A DNA stretch of 38,817 nt from positions 1 through 38,817 of the IMG/VR virus record IMGVR_UViG_3300033145_003114; one strand, 5' to 3'. The notes below the pieces were generated by a model. That model saw nothing but the letters and a program-made list of their open reading frames with translations, was not told the origin of the DNA and made no database searches. The position numbers and the translations under genes were made by a program. Source of the DNA: a virus. Each line of letters starts with the position of its first letter. The first letter of the stretch is position 1. Positions 16,578-25,520 of the stretch are shown here, one piece after another.

Positions 16578-17183
16578 TTACGCGAGGATCTCGTATTCAA
16601 GTTGTGCTGTTAGCCCCGTGATAGTCAATCCAGGATAATCACCGCTATATCCAGGAGTACCTCCTGCTGAACCAGGAGTAATACCAGCCAAAACAACCAG
16701 AGTAATGTTAGATTGGCGTGGAATGTATTTATTACACCAGACTAAATTCATATTACTGAACCTAGCTGCTGTAAGAGCATTTTCTGCATCTACATTCAAC
16801 CAAGCTACACAATAACCTGCAGCTGGAGTTTCTGGATGGTAAGCGATAATCGCCAGTTGGACATAATTCTCCAAAGCATCTGGAGTTACCGCTACTTCTG
16901 CACTCACAGCGCAACCGACGGTCGTCTGATCATCCTGACCTTCAGTAAGTGGTGCAGTTGGGAAAAATGGAGGAGTATCCTGATCACGTCCAACATGTTC
17001 TCTACCCGTAGCTTTGATACTACGATCTGGTTTGTGAAGAGGGAACTCTAATCCATTTACCGTTTGGGTCGGAGTAAGACCCACGCAGCCTTCATAGAGA
17101 GTAATTTCCCGATTTCTTGTATCATCACGATTTATATTGCCAACGTTGACTACGAGATGTCTGACGATAGTATCAACTGACAT
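16578..17183 (-). CDS. Putative capsid decoration protein
   Basis: A 201-residue protein with no recognised family. It lies 21 nt after the major capsid protein gene, the classic position for a head decoration or head-stabilising protein. The composition is beta-rich with many Thr, Val and Gly: a central AVSAEVAVTPDALENYVQLAIIAYH (about 91-115) and a glycine-rich GITPGSAGGTPGYSGDYPG near residues 167-185. It has no signal peptide or membrane segment. Its threonine-rich surface-type sequence would be a natural target if this virus glycosylates its capsid, but this is speculation. Confidence 0.5.
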   Translation of the reverse strand: MSVDTIVRHLVVNVGNINRDDTRNREITLYEGCVGLTPTQTVNGLEFPLHKPDRSIKATGREHVGRDQDTPPFFPTAPLTEGQDDQTTVGCAVSAEVAVTPDALENYVQLAIIAYHPETPAAGYCVAWLNVDAENALTAARFSNMNLVWCNKYIPRQSNITLVVLAGITPGSAGGTPGYSGDYPGLTITGLTAQLEYEILA

Positions 17184-17204
17184 TTATTTTCTCCTCTGTC
17201 TTCG

Positions 17205-18479
17205 TTAGCATGGGCCAACGTTAATTCCTACTCCTACTGGAGTTTCAGTTGCACAGACATACATCCCTTGAAAATCTAGTCTTTGCGTCGCAACTCCAAT
17301 AGTTTGGTCTACTTCAATATCATCTTTCGTCTTCAGCGTTACTTTTCGTCTGTCTCCGAACAAAAAACCATCTCGATAAACCAGAATAAGGATTGTTCGA
17401 TTATTCCCTGCTCCGGAATAAACTCCCGTCGCATCCAAATCGGTACGAACATACTCACTAACCACGATAGGAATATTATCAAATTTTCCCAATTCTCCTT
17501 TCAGGATTGTAGCCTGAGGACCATATTTATCTACGGTTAAGACATCTGCATTATTCAACAGCGAGAAATAACCACAGATACTAGTAATCCAGGCAAGCCT
17601 TCCAGGATCAGCTCCATAAATTCCCATAGCTCTTCTTATAGCGCGTAAATTTGCGGTGTTAAAAGTACCCATATCAACTTCTATAGCTCCGCAATTACGA
17701 GCCCACCATCTCAATCCATTCCACGACCATCTTGCATCAAGAGGATTGATTACATCATTGTCCTGGTGAGGAGCGGGCATAATATCTCCATTGATTGTGG
17801 CCTGTTCTTCAGCAACTGCTAAAGCTTCTACCAATCGTTCCTTAATAAAAGGAAGAACTGGTACGAGAGAATCTTCAGTCATTTCTTCTGAGAATACAAC
17901 TCGAGATGCAAGCTTTACAGCTTCGAAAGTTACTCTTCTCGTTCGTGGAGTAGATGCCATAATCTTGACTGACGAATCAACCAATGATTCTGGAGTCTTG
18001 TAAGCAGTAGCATCTGCACCTTCTGCTGGAAATCGATAGGTAGGAGTAGGCATGGTGAATCGTTTGAAAAGAGCTGCTACTTTGAGTTCAAGTTTAACTC
18101 TTTCGAGCAATTCCCTGGAAAATCCAGTGGGAATCCATTCATAACCTTCTCCTGTAGTCTGAGAGTCCATTGCTTTTCGCAATTCAGACATATCTGTATC
18201 ATAGGTTTTCCACAATTCTAAATCTTGGGGATTACGTTTAAGAATTGCAGAAAGTATGTACAAATCATCCGCTTTCCTTAAAACTTCTGGCTTTATGGAC
18301 GAAAAAGACGCTGACGAAATATCGAATTCCGCTTTTCTTAATGGCCTTTGCAGCCTATTTTGATCCATAAATTTTCTTATGGAAGTCTCAACTTGTTTGC
18401 TTATAAATTGAGCATTTTTTTTATCTTTGATTTTAGTTCGGACCTGACCAATGAGTTTTCGAGCTTCTTCGACTTTCAT
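17205..18479 (-). CDS. Major capsid protein, HK97 fold
   Basis: A 424-residue protein in the usual size range. The N-terminal 100 residues are charged and helical, like a delta-domain. Then comes RKAMDSQTTGEGYEWIPTGF (about 101-120), a common entry into the mature HK97-like domain, followed by VAALFKRFTMPTPTYRFP and FEAVKLASRVVFSEEMTEDSLVP, the helix-spine region. Next is EEQATINGD, a well-known capsid signature (about 228-236), and later blocks around LAWITSICGYFSLLN and TDLDATGVYS. It starts with TAATG coupling to the putative scaffold gene. The start of the mature protein is likely close to the AMDSQTTGEG region, but the exact cleavage point is not visible. Confidence 0.9.
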   Translation of the reverse strand: MKVEEARKLIGQVRTKIKDKKNAQFISKQVETSIRKFMDQNRLQRPLRKAEFDISSASFSSIKPEVLRKADDLYILSAILKRNPQDLELWKTYDTDMSELRKAMDSQTTGEGYEWIPTGFSRELLERVKLELKVAALFKRFTMPTPTYRFPAEGADATAYKTPESLVDSSVKIMASTPRTRRVTFEAVKLASRVVFSEEMTEDSLVPVLPFIKERLVEALAVAEEQATINGDIMPAPHQDNDVINPLDARWSWNGLRWWARNCGAIEVDMGTFNTANLRAIRRAMGIYGADPGRLAWITSICGYFSLLNNADVLTVDKYGPQATILKGELGKFDNIPIVVSEYVRTDLDATGVYSGAGNNRTILILVYRDGFLFGDRRKVTLKTKDDIEVDQTIGVATQRLDFQGMYVCATETPVGVGINVGPC

Positions 18480-19111
18480 TAGTCCCCACCTCCCGAATCA
18501 TCTGTTACCCTTTCCAAAATCTCATCGATTTTCTTCTGAACTTCATCTCTGTCGAAATCATCTGATTCTGTAAGTTTAGCCAAATTTTTTAAATCCTTTT
18601 CAAGTTCTTCAGAAACTTCCGCACTTTCAATTTCACTCGGGGTTCGAATTAGATTTTTCTTCTGTTTCTGTTTCTTTTTCTTATCTTCCTCATCTTCATC
18701 CTCTTCATCTTCGTCTTTTTTCTTTCGTTTCACATTCTCTATTTCTGCCTTTTTCTCGTCTCCAGGTTTCTGATACTTATATTTGGCTTTATACTTATAA
18801 CCGATGAGTTTAGAGAGTAAGCCGATTACCATTTTTATCTGTCTAATGACATCGGGTGGGAGGGCAAGTTCTTCGGTCCGTTCGAATTCCATTATTTCGC
18901 CGGTTTCCAAATTTTTCGTTTCAAAACCCATAAAATTTGTCCTCCTTAATTCTTCTTCTGAAACTTTAGAAATTCCATCTTTAGAATCTCTTTTAATCAA
19001 TAAAAATTTTCTCCGAGTTGCTGCTTTATCTACTAAGGATATCTCTTCTACTAAAAGATTTAAAATCCTTTTCATTCCTTCACTCAAGCCTTTAGGCCCT
19101 AATCGGATCAT
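18479..19111 (-). CDS. Putative scaffold / XkdF-associated protein
   Basis: A 210-residue, highly charged protein between protease and capsid genes. Residues 20-50 contain VEEISLVDKAATRRKFLLIKR, a block common in XkdF/prohead-protease-associated proteins. Residues about 120-150 form an extreme Glu/Asp/Lys run (DEDEEDEDEEDKKKKQKQKK), followed by an acidic C-terminus. Composition, size and place match phage scaffolding proteins that are later degraded by the protease. The gene overlaps the upstream protease by ATGA and the capsid gene by TAATG, a tightly coupled assembly operon. The alternative is a C-terminal accessory part of the protease. Confidence 0.6.
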   Translation of the reverse strand: MIRLGPKGLSEGMKRILNLLVEEISLVDKAATRRKFLLIKRDSKDGISKVSEEELRRTNFMGFETKNLETGEIMEFERTEELALPPDVIRQIKMVIGLLSKLIGYKYKAKYKYQKPGDEKKAEIENVKRKKKDEDEEDEDEEDKKKKQKQKKNLIRTPSEIESAEVSEELEKDLKNLAKLTESDDFDRDEVQKKIDEILERVTDDSGGGD

Positions 19112-20805
19112 GCAACTACCTCCGGAGTTAAAAGAGCATGTCCACCAATGGAAGCTCCAGTAAGTTCTTTACTTTTAATTTTTTGCCAAATGTTCTCGTC
19201 ATTTACCCGTAAGGTTAATACCCATGAACCCTTACGGACAATTTCAGTTCCTTCAAAATAATCTACCGGTGACTGATAGCATTCTAAAATCGCAAATTCA
19301 TTGTTCCAACCATGTTTCCACGCATCATCATTGGGACCAAGAATTTTTTCTTCCATAGGAAACAAGTTACCTGCCCGATCTCGATGCATCACTTCTGTAT
19401 TTTTATACTGTTCCATCCATAGATACATAGCATTCTGAATTTCTCCTTCTGAAACTATATGTCCATGATTATCAACTACTTCTGGTTCGAGAACGATCAT
19501 CTTTACAATATGCTCATCATTATCAATTTTTAAAATAGGAGAAAAATTTTCGATGTACTTTCTAATAGTAGATTGTTCCTCGGGACCTGGTTGTCCAGTG
19601 CCTGGCCTTTCTGCCCGGCGCATCTGAGCACCACACTTAGGGCATTTGAGATCCATGCAGTGTTTTTCAGATTTGATCTTATAGCCACATTTAATACATT
19701 CACACTCAAATTGTTCTTTATCATCCTCTAAAATATCTTCAGTTTTAGGAACAGAACGCAAAAGTTCAAGTTGTTCTTCTTCAAAATTGGCAATTTCTTC
19801 TTCGGTTAAACCAAATTCTTCCGCTAATAATTTCATATCTGGCTTATTTTGTCCAAATTGCATGGTCTCATTATTTTCCTCAGATTCCAATTCTAAATCC
19901 TCATAAAGTTCTTCTTCCGGATTTCGTGCTTCTTTTTTTTGTTTCATTTGACCATCGCATTTGGGACATTCTTTTATTTTCTCATCCTTTTCGTCTTCTT
20001 CTACAGCCTCAGAATAACCACATTTTTCACAGACCCATGCTACATAAGGTTCTTCACTTTTATCCTTTTCCAACATCAACTTGGGTCCGCCGGCCGGATC
20101 TAAAACAAGAGCTTGGGAGACAAAACGAATATCAGTAGCCCGTCCATCTTGTTCCGTGATTTTAACTCGGGGAGAAATTCCCCAACGGGAGAGACCATCT
20201 TCAGATTCTTCTAATTGGTAATGCGTTTTTTCCGCTGCGGATTTATCTACTAAATAAATATCAGCAACAATTGCTTTTTGTTCAGAATCCCAACGAAAAT
20301 TTTTGGCTTCTCCCAACCAATTTTTACAAGCATCATCATGATCCCAAAATAAAGAAGTCCGTTTGCGTGCTTCCACATCTTCAGGATCAGGCTTTTCATT
20401 TAAAACTGCAACGCATGGTTCAAGTTCTTCGCCGGGATAGAATAATCCATTGGCTACGCCTTCTTTAAGAATAATCCTATCTTTAATAATATAAGGAATT
20501 TCAACTTCTTGTTTATCGTTTAGGCGAATGGTAATAATTTCTTCGGGAATTTCCCAATCTTTGGGCCACTCAGAAAGTTCATCGAGAGGAGTAGAAATCT
20601 TCATTAATTTTGCAGCCCGTTTTACCCATTTATCTCCCACTTTCTTATAAAGTTTCTTGAATTGGGACCAGGCTACGGCAGCAGGTTCTTTAGCACCACC
20701 AGCTTCAGCGCTGTCATTTATTTTGGCCCATACATTCGCCTGAGCTAATGAAAGACCGGCACCTTTTAAACCTTTTGGTATCTCTGCTATAGATGAATAA
20801 GGCAT
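19108..20805 (-). CDS. Prohead protease, XkdF-like, with ChaB and zinc-ribbon domains
   Basis: A 565-residue multi-domain protein. Residues 1-63 form a ChaB-like domain (MPYSSIAEIPKGLKG... to VAWSQFKKLYKKVGDKWVKR). Residues 80-235 are an unassigned part with VDKSAAE and SRWGISPRVKI. Two zinc ribbons follow: CEKCGY...CPKCDGQM (about 255-286) and CECIKCGY...CPKCGAQMRR (about 367-396). The C-terminal 150 residues match XkdF-type serine proteases: MIVLEPEVVDNHGHIVSEGEI, TEVMHRDRAG with the candidate His, and GSWVLTLRVNDENIWQKIKSKELTGASIGGHA with the candidate Ser. The start has AAAGGAGTTGACTG. ChaB-protease fusions are known; the double zinc ribbon is less usual. Confidence 0.78.
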   Translation of the reverse strand: MPYSSIAEIPKGLKGAGLSLAQANVWAKINDSAEAGGAKEPAAVAWSQFKKLYKKVGDKWVKRAAKLMKISTPLDELSEWPKDWEIPEEIITIRLNDKQEVEIPYIIKDRIILKEGVANGLFYPGEELEPCVAVLNEKPDPEDVEARKRTSLFWDHDDACKNWLGEAKNFRWDSEQKAIVADIYLVDKSAAEKTHYQLEESEDGLSRWGISPRVKITEQDGRATDIRFVSQALVLDPAGGPKLMLEKDKSEEPYVAWVCEKCGYSEAVEEDEKDEKIKECPKCDGQMKQKKEARNPEEELYEDLELESEENNETMQFGQNKPDMKLLAEEFGLTEEEIANFEEEQLELLRSVPKTEDILEDDKEQFECECIKCGYKIKSEKHCMDLKCPKCGAQMRRAERPGTGQPGPEEQSTIRKYIENFSPILKIDNDEHIVKMIVLEPEVVDNHGHIVSEGEIQNAMYLWMEQYKNTEVMHRDRAGNLFPMEEKILGPNDDAWKHGWNNEFAILECYQSPVDYFEGTEIVRKGSWVLTLRVNDENIWQKIKSKELTGASIGGHALLTPEVVA

Positions 20806-21004
20806 CAGTCAACTCCTTTGCAAATATTTTTTGGAGTTTATAAACATCAGAGAAATTTTTCTTATTGTATAATTTGTATTTTGGCAATTCTTCTGTCAAG
20901 CATTGGGTAGGAATCAAAAGAAGTGAAATATTGATTAAGACTAGATTAACAAGCACAAATTATCTTTGAAAAATTAACTGGAGTAATTTTTGGGAAAGGC
21001 TAAA
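20806..21004 (-). promoter_or_regulatory. 199-bp intergenic gap; weak promoter candidate
   Basis: One of the longest gaps in the window, directly upstream of the protease-scaffold-capsid operon. On the minus strand it contains TTGACA (20894-20899) and TATACAAT (20864-20871). The spacer is 22 bp, too long for a good sigma-70-type promoter. A host or phage RNA polymerase with other rules could still use the AT-rich TATACAAT element. A strong Shine-Dalgarno for 19108-20805 lies at the downstream end. I see no tRNA or stable hairpin. An 80-codon reading frame that enters this gap overlaps the protease gene out of frame and is not convincing. Confidence 0.25.
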
Positions 21005-22936
21005 TTACTTTCTCGGTTCCCCCGGCAAAGCTGATTTACTAAACACCCAATTCTCGCTTCTAGGGGATTCACGTTTAGCTATCCAGTATCCTTTGAGTTT
21101 GCTGCCATGAAACATAAATGAAACAAAATCGCTGGTATCCGAAGCTATATTAACTGAACCTGAATCAACTTTATCAGCATAGGCCAAAATTTTTTTATTG
21201 GGATTTCCCCATTCAGGATGGTTGGGTGGAATAGATTTATTATAAAAATTTATCCATTCTTTATTAGGTTTTCCTTCTGGAGTTCCCGTACAATAATCCC
21301 GGCGTATACAATTTACACCTTCTGGTTTTTCCAAGGGATTATTCATCATTCCGGCAAATTCATCTAAGCATTTTTCACCTTTATCAAGAAGAAGATCCCA
21401 GTGATCGACAGACATACCCCTAACAACAAAAGCTCCACGCCAATGTAATCTACGCAATAAGAATTTAGCCTTCTTCAATTCTTTTATCTCTGATAATTTG
21501 ACTTTATGAATTCTAGCTTTAGCATAACCTTCAGATTTCCACTCAAAACCCTCACCTATAGTTCCAGTATCCATTGCCTTTTTGATGGTTATCCCATGAG
21601 TCTTTAAAATTTCCTTTACTTTCTTTTGCCAGTATTCTCTATCAAAGCCAATAGGCAAGAGCTTTTCAGCGATTTTCTCGATAATTTTTTCATCATTCCA
21701 CCCCTTAGCTTTTAATTCTCCATAAGTCATTAGAACAATAGCTGTATCGGTCTGGAGATCCCGAGATAATTTCAATTTTCTCGCCTTTATCTCATCCCTT
21801 TCGATCAAATCATTATAAGCCTGATCAATGAGCTTAATTTTTTCTGCTTTAGATTTGGAGTCAGGCCACCAACGGAATTCGGCTTTGATTTTCTTCTCCC
21901 ATTCTGGAGGAAGCCAGGATTCACCTTCCGGTGGAGCAACATCTTTTCGAGATCTTCCTCGAGGAGAGAGAAGATATGGGAGTTGGCCCTTGGTTGTATG
22001 GGCTCCGAGCCATGTTTGCCATTGCAATCTAGCTTTAGGCTTTTTTCTCCATTCTGGACGAACTGGGATAAGGCGGAAAATAAGCCGGCCTTTGAAATGT
22101 TTGCCATCTAAAAACCACTCGTTAAAATATGCTTTTTGAGTTCCCTGATACGACATTCCTTCATCTACAGCCCGGAAAACCCCCCATTCAAATCTGCTGG
22201 CCCCAACAGAGCCCGGGGGAAAAGCAACATCTCTAACATTAAGCCACTGAATTGGTTGATCTGATTTTTTGATTGCTACACATTTGACATTCCTGTCACC
22301 CATGTCCGGCTGGAATTTGAAAATCTTAGAATCATTCCAAGGATATTTTTTGAAATCGCTTAATGAATCAATCCTTTCTTTAATCGCTCCTTCTACTTGA
22401 TCGGTAATTGTGTAACCCTCCAAATGATCGTTTCTCTTGAACCTCAAATCTTTATGAATGCTCTTCCCTCTCGAATGATCCGTAAGTATAAACCATCCTT
22501 TCGGATAATCTTGCGGTCTTTTCTTTTTGGCTAAATCCTCTTCCCAGATTCCGCCCATACCCTTAGCTTCAAGAACTTCCTCCCAAGTAGGAGCCTCTAT
22601 TTTTTTTCTTTTGACTATAGGAATTTCAATTCCCATCTCCTGAGCAAATTCTTCTGCTAATCGAATTATCTCAAATTCAGCAATATCAGCCAATTCTCCT
22701 GAATCTCGATCCGCTTTATTATGCCGAATAACAAATTCTTGAAATTCTACATTATTAAAATCAGGATTTTTTTTAATAAATTCTAAAAAATAGCCACAAC
22801 CATAATCGCAATATTTTTCATAATCTATTGCTAGGAGAATTTCTTCTGGTTCCAGATCAAAATGCTCGGATATAAATTCCAGATATTCGTCTAGTGAAGA
22901 TAAATAATCGATTTCTGAAAATAATTGTTCATTCAT
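21005..22936 (-). CDS. Double LigD-type 3'-phosphoesterase-like protein
   Basis: About 643 residues. A first LigD_N-like (PE) domain spans roughly 140-290: WFILTDHSRGKSIHKDLRFK, with the His/HxDxR metal-site pattern, later PPGSVGASRFEWG and HFKGRLIFRLI. A second, at about 495-640, has FVVRGMSVDHWDLLLDKG and ends KLKGYWIAKRES with ENWVFSKSA; its HWDLLL lacks the usual arginine. PE domains remove 3'-phosphates and ribonucleotides to heal ends for ligation. The linker holds KAMDTGTIGEGFEW (about 453-466), very like the major capsid protein's KAMDSQTTGEGYEW. The ATG at 22936 has GAGGAAC upstream; an in-frame TTG lies 12 nt earlier. Both the enzymology and any virion role are inferred. Confidence 0.72.
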   Translation of the reverse strand: MNEQLFSEIDYLSSLDEYLEFISEHFDLEPEEILLAIDYEKYCDYGCGYFLEFIKKNPDFNNVEFQEFVIRHNKADRDSGELADIAEFEIIRLAEEFAQEMGIEIPIVKRKKIEAPTWEEVLEAKGMGGIWEEDLAKKKRPQDYPKGWFILTDHSRGKSIHKDLRFKRNDHLEGYTITDQVEGAIKERIDSLSDFKKYPWNDSKIFKFQPDMGDRNVKCVAIKKSDQPIQWLNVRDVAFPPGSVGASRFEWGVFRAVDEGMSYQGTQKAYFNEWFLDGKHFKGRLIFRLIPVRPEWRKKPKARLQWQTWLGAHTTKGQLPYLLSPRGRSRKDVAPPEGESWLPPEWEKKIKAEFRWWPDSKSKAEKIKLIDQAYNDLIERDEIKARKLKLSRDLQTDTAIVLMTYGELKAKGWNDEKIIEKIAEKLLPIGFDREYWQKKVKEILKTHGITIKKAMDTGTIGEGFEWKSEGYAKARIHKVKLSEIKELKKAKFLLRRLHWRGAFVVRGMSVDHWDLLLDKGEKCLDEFAGMMNNPLEKPEGVNCIRRDYCTGTPEGKPNKEWINFYNKSIPPNHPEWGNPNKKILAYADKVDSGSVNIASDTSDFVSFMFHGSKLKGYWIAKRESPRSENWVFSKSALPGEPRK

Positions 22937-22957
22937 TTTGTTCCTCAAGTTTAGATT

Positions 22958-24760
22958 TTATACTTCCTTTATTCGATGAATTGCTGAAAATTCTGGTTTT
23001 GGATCTCCGACATTTGTTGGATTTTTAGTTTGTTCAACCAGAAGAGTATCGGGGGAAATTGCTTCATAGAGACTACCACCAAATTGAATTTTCCACGAAC
23101 CCTGCCGATTAAAAATATAAACAGGCGCATATAATCGATTAGAACTCGGATGCCAAGCATGTAAAAGGCTTGCTCCATATTTACCTTGGTCTTTGTCTTC
23201 ATTCAAAATGACCTGAGTTGAACCCCAACCTCCATTTTCATATGTCCGCATCAAAAGACTGTATCTCTGAGGATATGTCCCCCAACCCATCCCTTGCCAC
23301 ATTACATGGATTCGATTTTGAGTATCCACCGAAATTGAAGGATAACGCTGTACATAGTTCATATCAGTAATATGAGTAGGACCGGACCATACACCATTTA
23401 TTCTTCTATAATATTTAATATTACGAACTCCAGAAAAAGTTCCCCCAAGTCCTGTTTGTGAAAGGACAAAATGAATGTTTCCATCAGAATCAGTTGCAAT
23501 GGAAAAACCATTTATAGCACCAGAAGGATAAGTTCCAGTACAAATAAGTGTATTGTTAAGTGCATCATAATAAGAATTTCCATTTATATAAACAATTTCG
23601 GCACTATTAGAGGGATTAATATCTAATGTTACTGCTTCACCTGTATCAATTGGTGCCTCTGCGTGTTGAAATGAACTATTAGAGGAGGGTTGGAGCCAGT
23701 ACCGAATTTTTGTTCCTCCGAATGCTACCACTGCTAATCTATTGCTAGACAGCATACTCACGGCAGTATCCACAGATGGTCCACGTTCACCTAGATATCT
23801 TCCTTTACTAGTTTCATAATTAATAAATTCATCATATATTAATCCAGACCCTCCTCCTAAAAAACTAAATACTCCACCCCTTGTTCCGGGGACATAACTA
23901 ATTATTTTCTTAACACCGGAAGTTTGCCCAATAACTTCATTTCCAACTGCAAAATTGAAGGGATAAGGAGTGGGAGAATCAATTGAATCTATCAATGAAC
24001 CGTAATAAAAATTAGAAAGAGTCCAAGTGCCGCCTGCGCTTCTCTTTACATATCTTCCAGTATGTATAAGTCCGTGGTCAGTGTCAGGTTGGTCATGGAA
24101 AACAATATGGGGGTTGCTATTGGAATCAACTGCGATACTGGGATGATTTTGTGTATATGTAGTTAAACCGGGAGTCGGGTCTTCAATGGTCCATGTTCTT
24201 CCATAGTCATCAGAATAAGCATAATAGACCTTCCATATATCGCCACTAAATAAGTATTTTCGGAATGCACAATGGACTCTACCATCGGGGCCAACCACTA
24301 GTTTTCTTTGCTGTGGATTTTCGAGAGTATCCGTAATAACATTTTCATTCGCTACAATGTAATCCTCTGCTGCTGGAGCTTGGTAGCCATCACTACCACT
24401 CCAGAATTGGAATTCATGGAGTCGCCAATTACCACCAGAAACTCTGCGAATAGTAATACTCTTAAGTTTGATAAGACTATTAAACTCTATTTCAAACCAA
24501 GTTAGAGCGGGAATGGTTCCTTGCCAATAGATCCAAGTGCCTTTATAAATTTCTATATTGGTAGCATCGTTACCAGAGGTGTCGGAGCAATAAATTCTAA
24601 TTTTATAACAATATATATCGGCTGCCACTTTCAATGCTAAAGTAGCTGTAACACCAGTTTGACCACTAGCATAAGTACCCAAATTCCCATCATAGGCATT
24701 AGCTTCATTAGTCCATTTACCGTTAGGATCTGAATAGCTTGTCGGCGATATCCACCCCAT
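22958..24760 (-). CDS. Discoidin/BNR-repeat adhesin-like virion protein
   Basis: A 600-residue protein. Residues 1-125 resemble a discoidin (F5/8 type C-like) carbohydrate-binding domain: ANAYDGNLGTYASGQTG, YKIRIYCSD, ITIRRVSGGNWRLHEFQFW. The rest shows BNR/sialidase-like beta-propeller repeats: DGRVHCAFRKY...YAYSDDYGRTW, SNSNPHIVFHDQ, DGNIHFVLSQ, QNRIHVMWQG. Asp-box features are partial (SDDYGRTW) and no sialidase catalytic set can be read. The likely role is receptor or glycan binding at the fibre tip or capsid surface. It starts after a strong AAGGAAGGAG. It follows other fibre-like genes and precedes the phosphoesterase gene. Confidence 0.65.
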   Translation of the reverse strand: MGWISPTSYSDPNGKWTNEANAYDGNLGTYASGQTGVTATLALKVAADIYCYKIRIYCSDTSGNDATNIEIYKGTWIYWQGTIPALTWFEIEFNSLIKLKSITIRRVSGGNWRLHEFQFWSGSDGYQAPAAEDYIVANENVITDTLENPQQRKLVVGPDGRVHCAFRKYLFSGDIWKVYYAYSDDYGRTWTIEDPTPGLTTYTQNHPSIAVDSNSNPHIVFHDQPDTDHGLIHTGRYVKRSAGGTWTLSNFYYGSLIDSIDSPTPYPFNFAVGNEVIGQTSGVKKIISYVPGTRGGVFSFLGGGSGLIYDEFINYETSKGRYLGERGPSVDTAVSMLSSNRLAVVAFGGTKIRYWLQPSSNSSFQHAEAPIDTGEAVTLDINPSNSAEIVYINGNSYYDALNNTLICTGTYPSGAINGFSIATDSDGNIHFVLSQTGLGGTFSGVRNIKYYRRINGVWSGPTHITDMNYVQRYPSISVDTQNRIHVMWQGMGWGTYPQRYSLLMRTYENGGWGSTQVILNEDKDQGKYGASLLHAWHPSSNRLYAPVYIFNRQGSWKIQFGGSLYEAISPDTLLVEQTKNPTNVGDPKPEFSAIHRIKEV

Positions 24761-24774
24761 AGCACTCTCCTTCC

Positions 24775-24825
24775 TTATGCAATAGCTTCATGTACCTTGT
24801 CTCGTGTCTTTTGAGTAATCCACAT
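24775..24825 (-). CDS. Possible 16-codon micro-ORF
   Basis: A tiny frame MWITQKTRDKVHEAIA with a TAATG overlap on the stop of the upstream lysine-rich gene, preceded by a purine-rich A/G tract. Its stop lies just before the Shine-Dalgarno of the adhesin gene. It fills the whole gap between these genes, so it may act as a coupling leader. It could equally be a leftover or chance frame. No homologue recognised. Confidence 0.25.
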   Translation of the reverse strand: MWITQKTRDKVHEAIA

Positions 24826-25262
24826 TATTTCTTTTTCTTTTTCTTTTTCTCTTCTACTTCAACTTCCTCAGCCTCAAATACCCGTTCAAGAAGTTCATCC
24901 TCATTTTTTCCTGAATCCTGAAATTGTTCAAATGCTCTCACAAGTAAATCATATTCCTCTTTTTGTAAAAGAATCTCATCGTTATATAAACAAAGTTTCT
25001 TAGCTAAAGGATTTCGTTTCTCGTATGCTTGCCTCGCATCCATTTTAAGCATATAAAGCACATTCGCCATACTCTCGTTTACCGCATAATCTTGTTCTAT
25101 TGTCTTTCGCATTATAATATTTTGAATTTCTTCTTTTGACCAACGGTCTGATTCTTGAATAGCAGAAACTACTCCCGGAGTTTGCAATATTTTTTGCATA
25201 ATCTGCGATTGGATATTCATCTTAATTTTGTAAGGTTTTAGATTTATTTTTCTTACTTTCAT
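24825..25262 (-). CDS. Small helical protein with lysine-rich tail
   Basis: A 145-residue, mostly helical protein of unknown family. The central part (about 20-125) contains IQSQIMQKILQTPGVVSAIQ, SMANVLYMLKMDARQAYEKR and LLVRAFEQFQDSGKNEDELL. It ends in an EEVEVEEKKKKKKKK-type alternating acidic then basic tail. It lies in the fibre gene block between a 78-codon gene and the adhesin. It might be a chaperone or minor virion protein; position is the only clue. The low-complexity tail is encoded by repeated AAG/AAA codons, which could also be slippery. Confidence 0.55.
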   Translation of the reverse strand: MKVRKINLKPYKIKMNIQSQIMQKILQTPGVVSAIQESDRWSKEEIQNIIMRKTIEQDYAVNESMANVLYMLKMDARQAYEKRNPLAKKLCLYNDEILLQKEEYDLLVRAFEQFQDSGKNEDELLERVFEAEEVEVEEKKKKKKK

Positions 25263-25274
25263 TTATTTCTCCTT

Positions 25275-25511
25275 TTATAGATTATTTATCTCGTCCTTGA
25301 ATCCTGTCAACATATCAACTCTACCCTGTTCATTCACTATTACCTCACCACTATTATCTGAATCCTTCTGAAGTCTGTTCTTCAATGCTATTTTAATCTT
25401 CGCCTTGGTCACGTTATTCAAGAACTGGGTAAAATCAGCCAAAGTCTCCCAACTCTGAATATACTCAATAAAATACTTTTGAATCATATTTAATTTGTCA
25501 TTGTCTGTCAT
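25275..25511 (-). CDS. Small helical protein, unknown function
   Basis: A 78-residue protein with KLNMIQKYFIEYIQSWETLADFTQFLNNV and a basic segment KAKIKIALKNRL, ending in a small acidic region. The start has GGGAG five bases upstream. It sits directly after a frameshifted gene remnant and 12 nt before the lysine-rich gene. No family recognised. The pattern is typical of small fibre or tail accessory genes of phages (chaperone-like), but there is no motif to prove it. Confidence 0.55.
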   Translation of the reverse strand: MTDNDKLNMIQKYFIEYIQSWETLADFTQFLNNVTKAKIKIALKNRLQKDSDNSGEVIVNEQGRVDMLTGFKDEINNL

Positions 25512-25520
25512 AATTTCTCC

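Noticed and set aside
20714-20956. Minus-strand frame of 80 codons entering the gap before the protease gene
   Set aside because: Half of it overlaps the protease gene out of frame, and it has no ribosome site or recognisable features.
21828-22139. Plus-strand open frame of 103 codons
   Set aside because: Antisense to the phosphoesterase gene; composition reflects the opposite strand.
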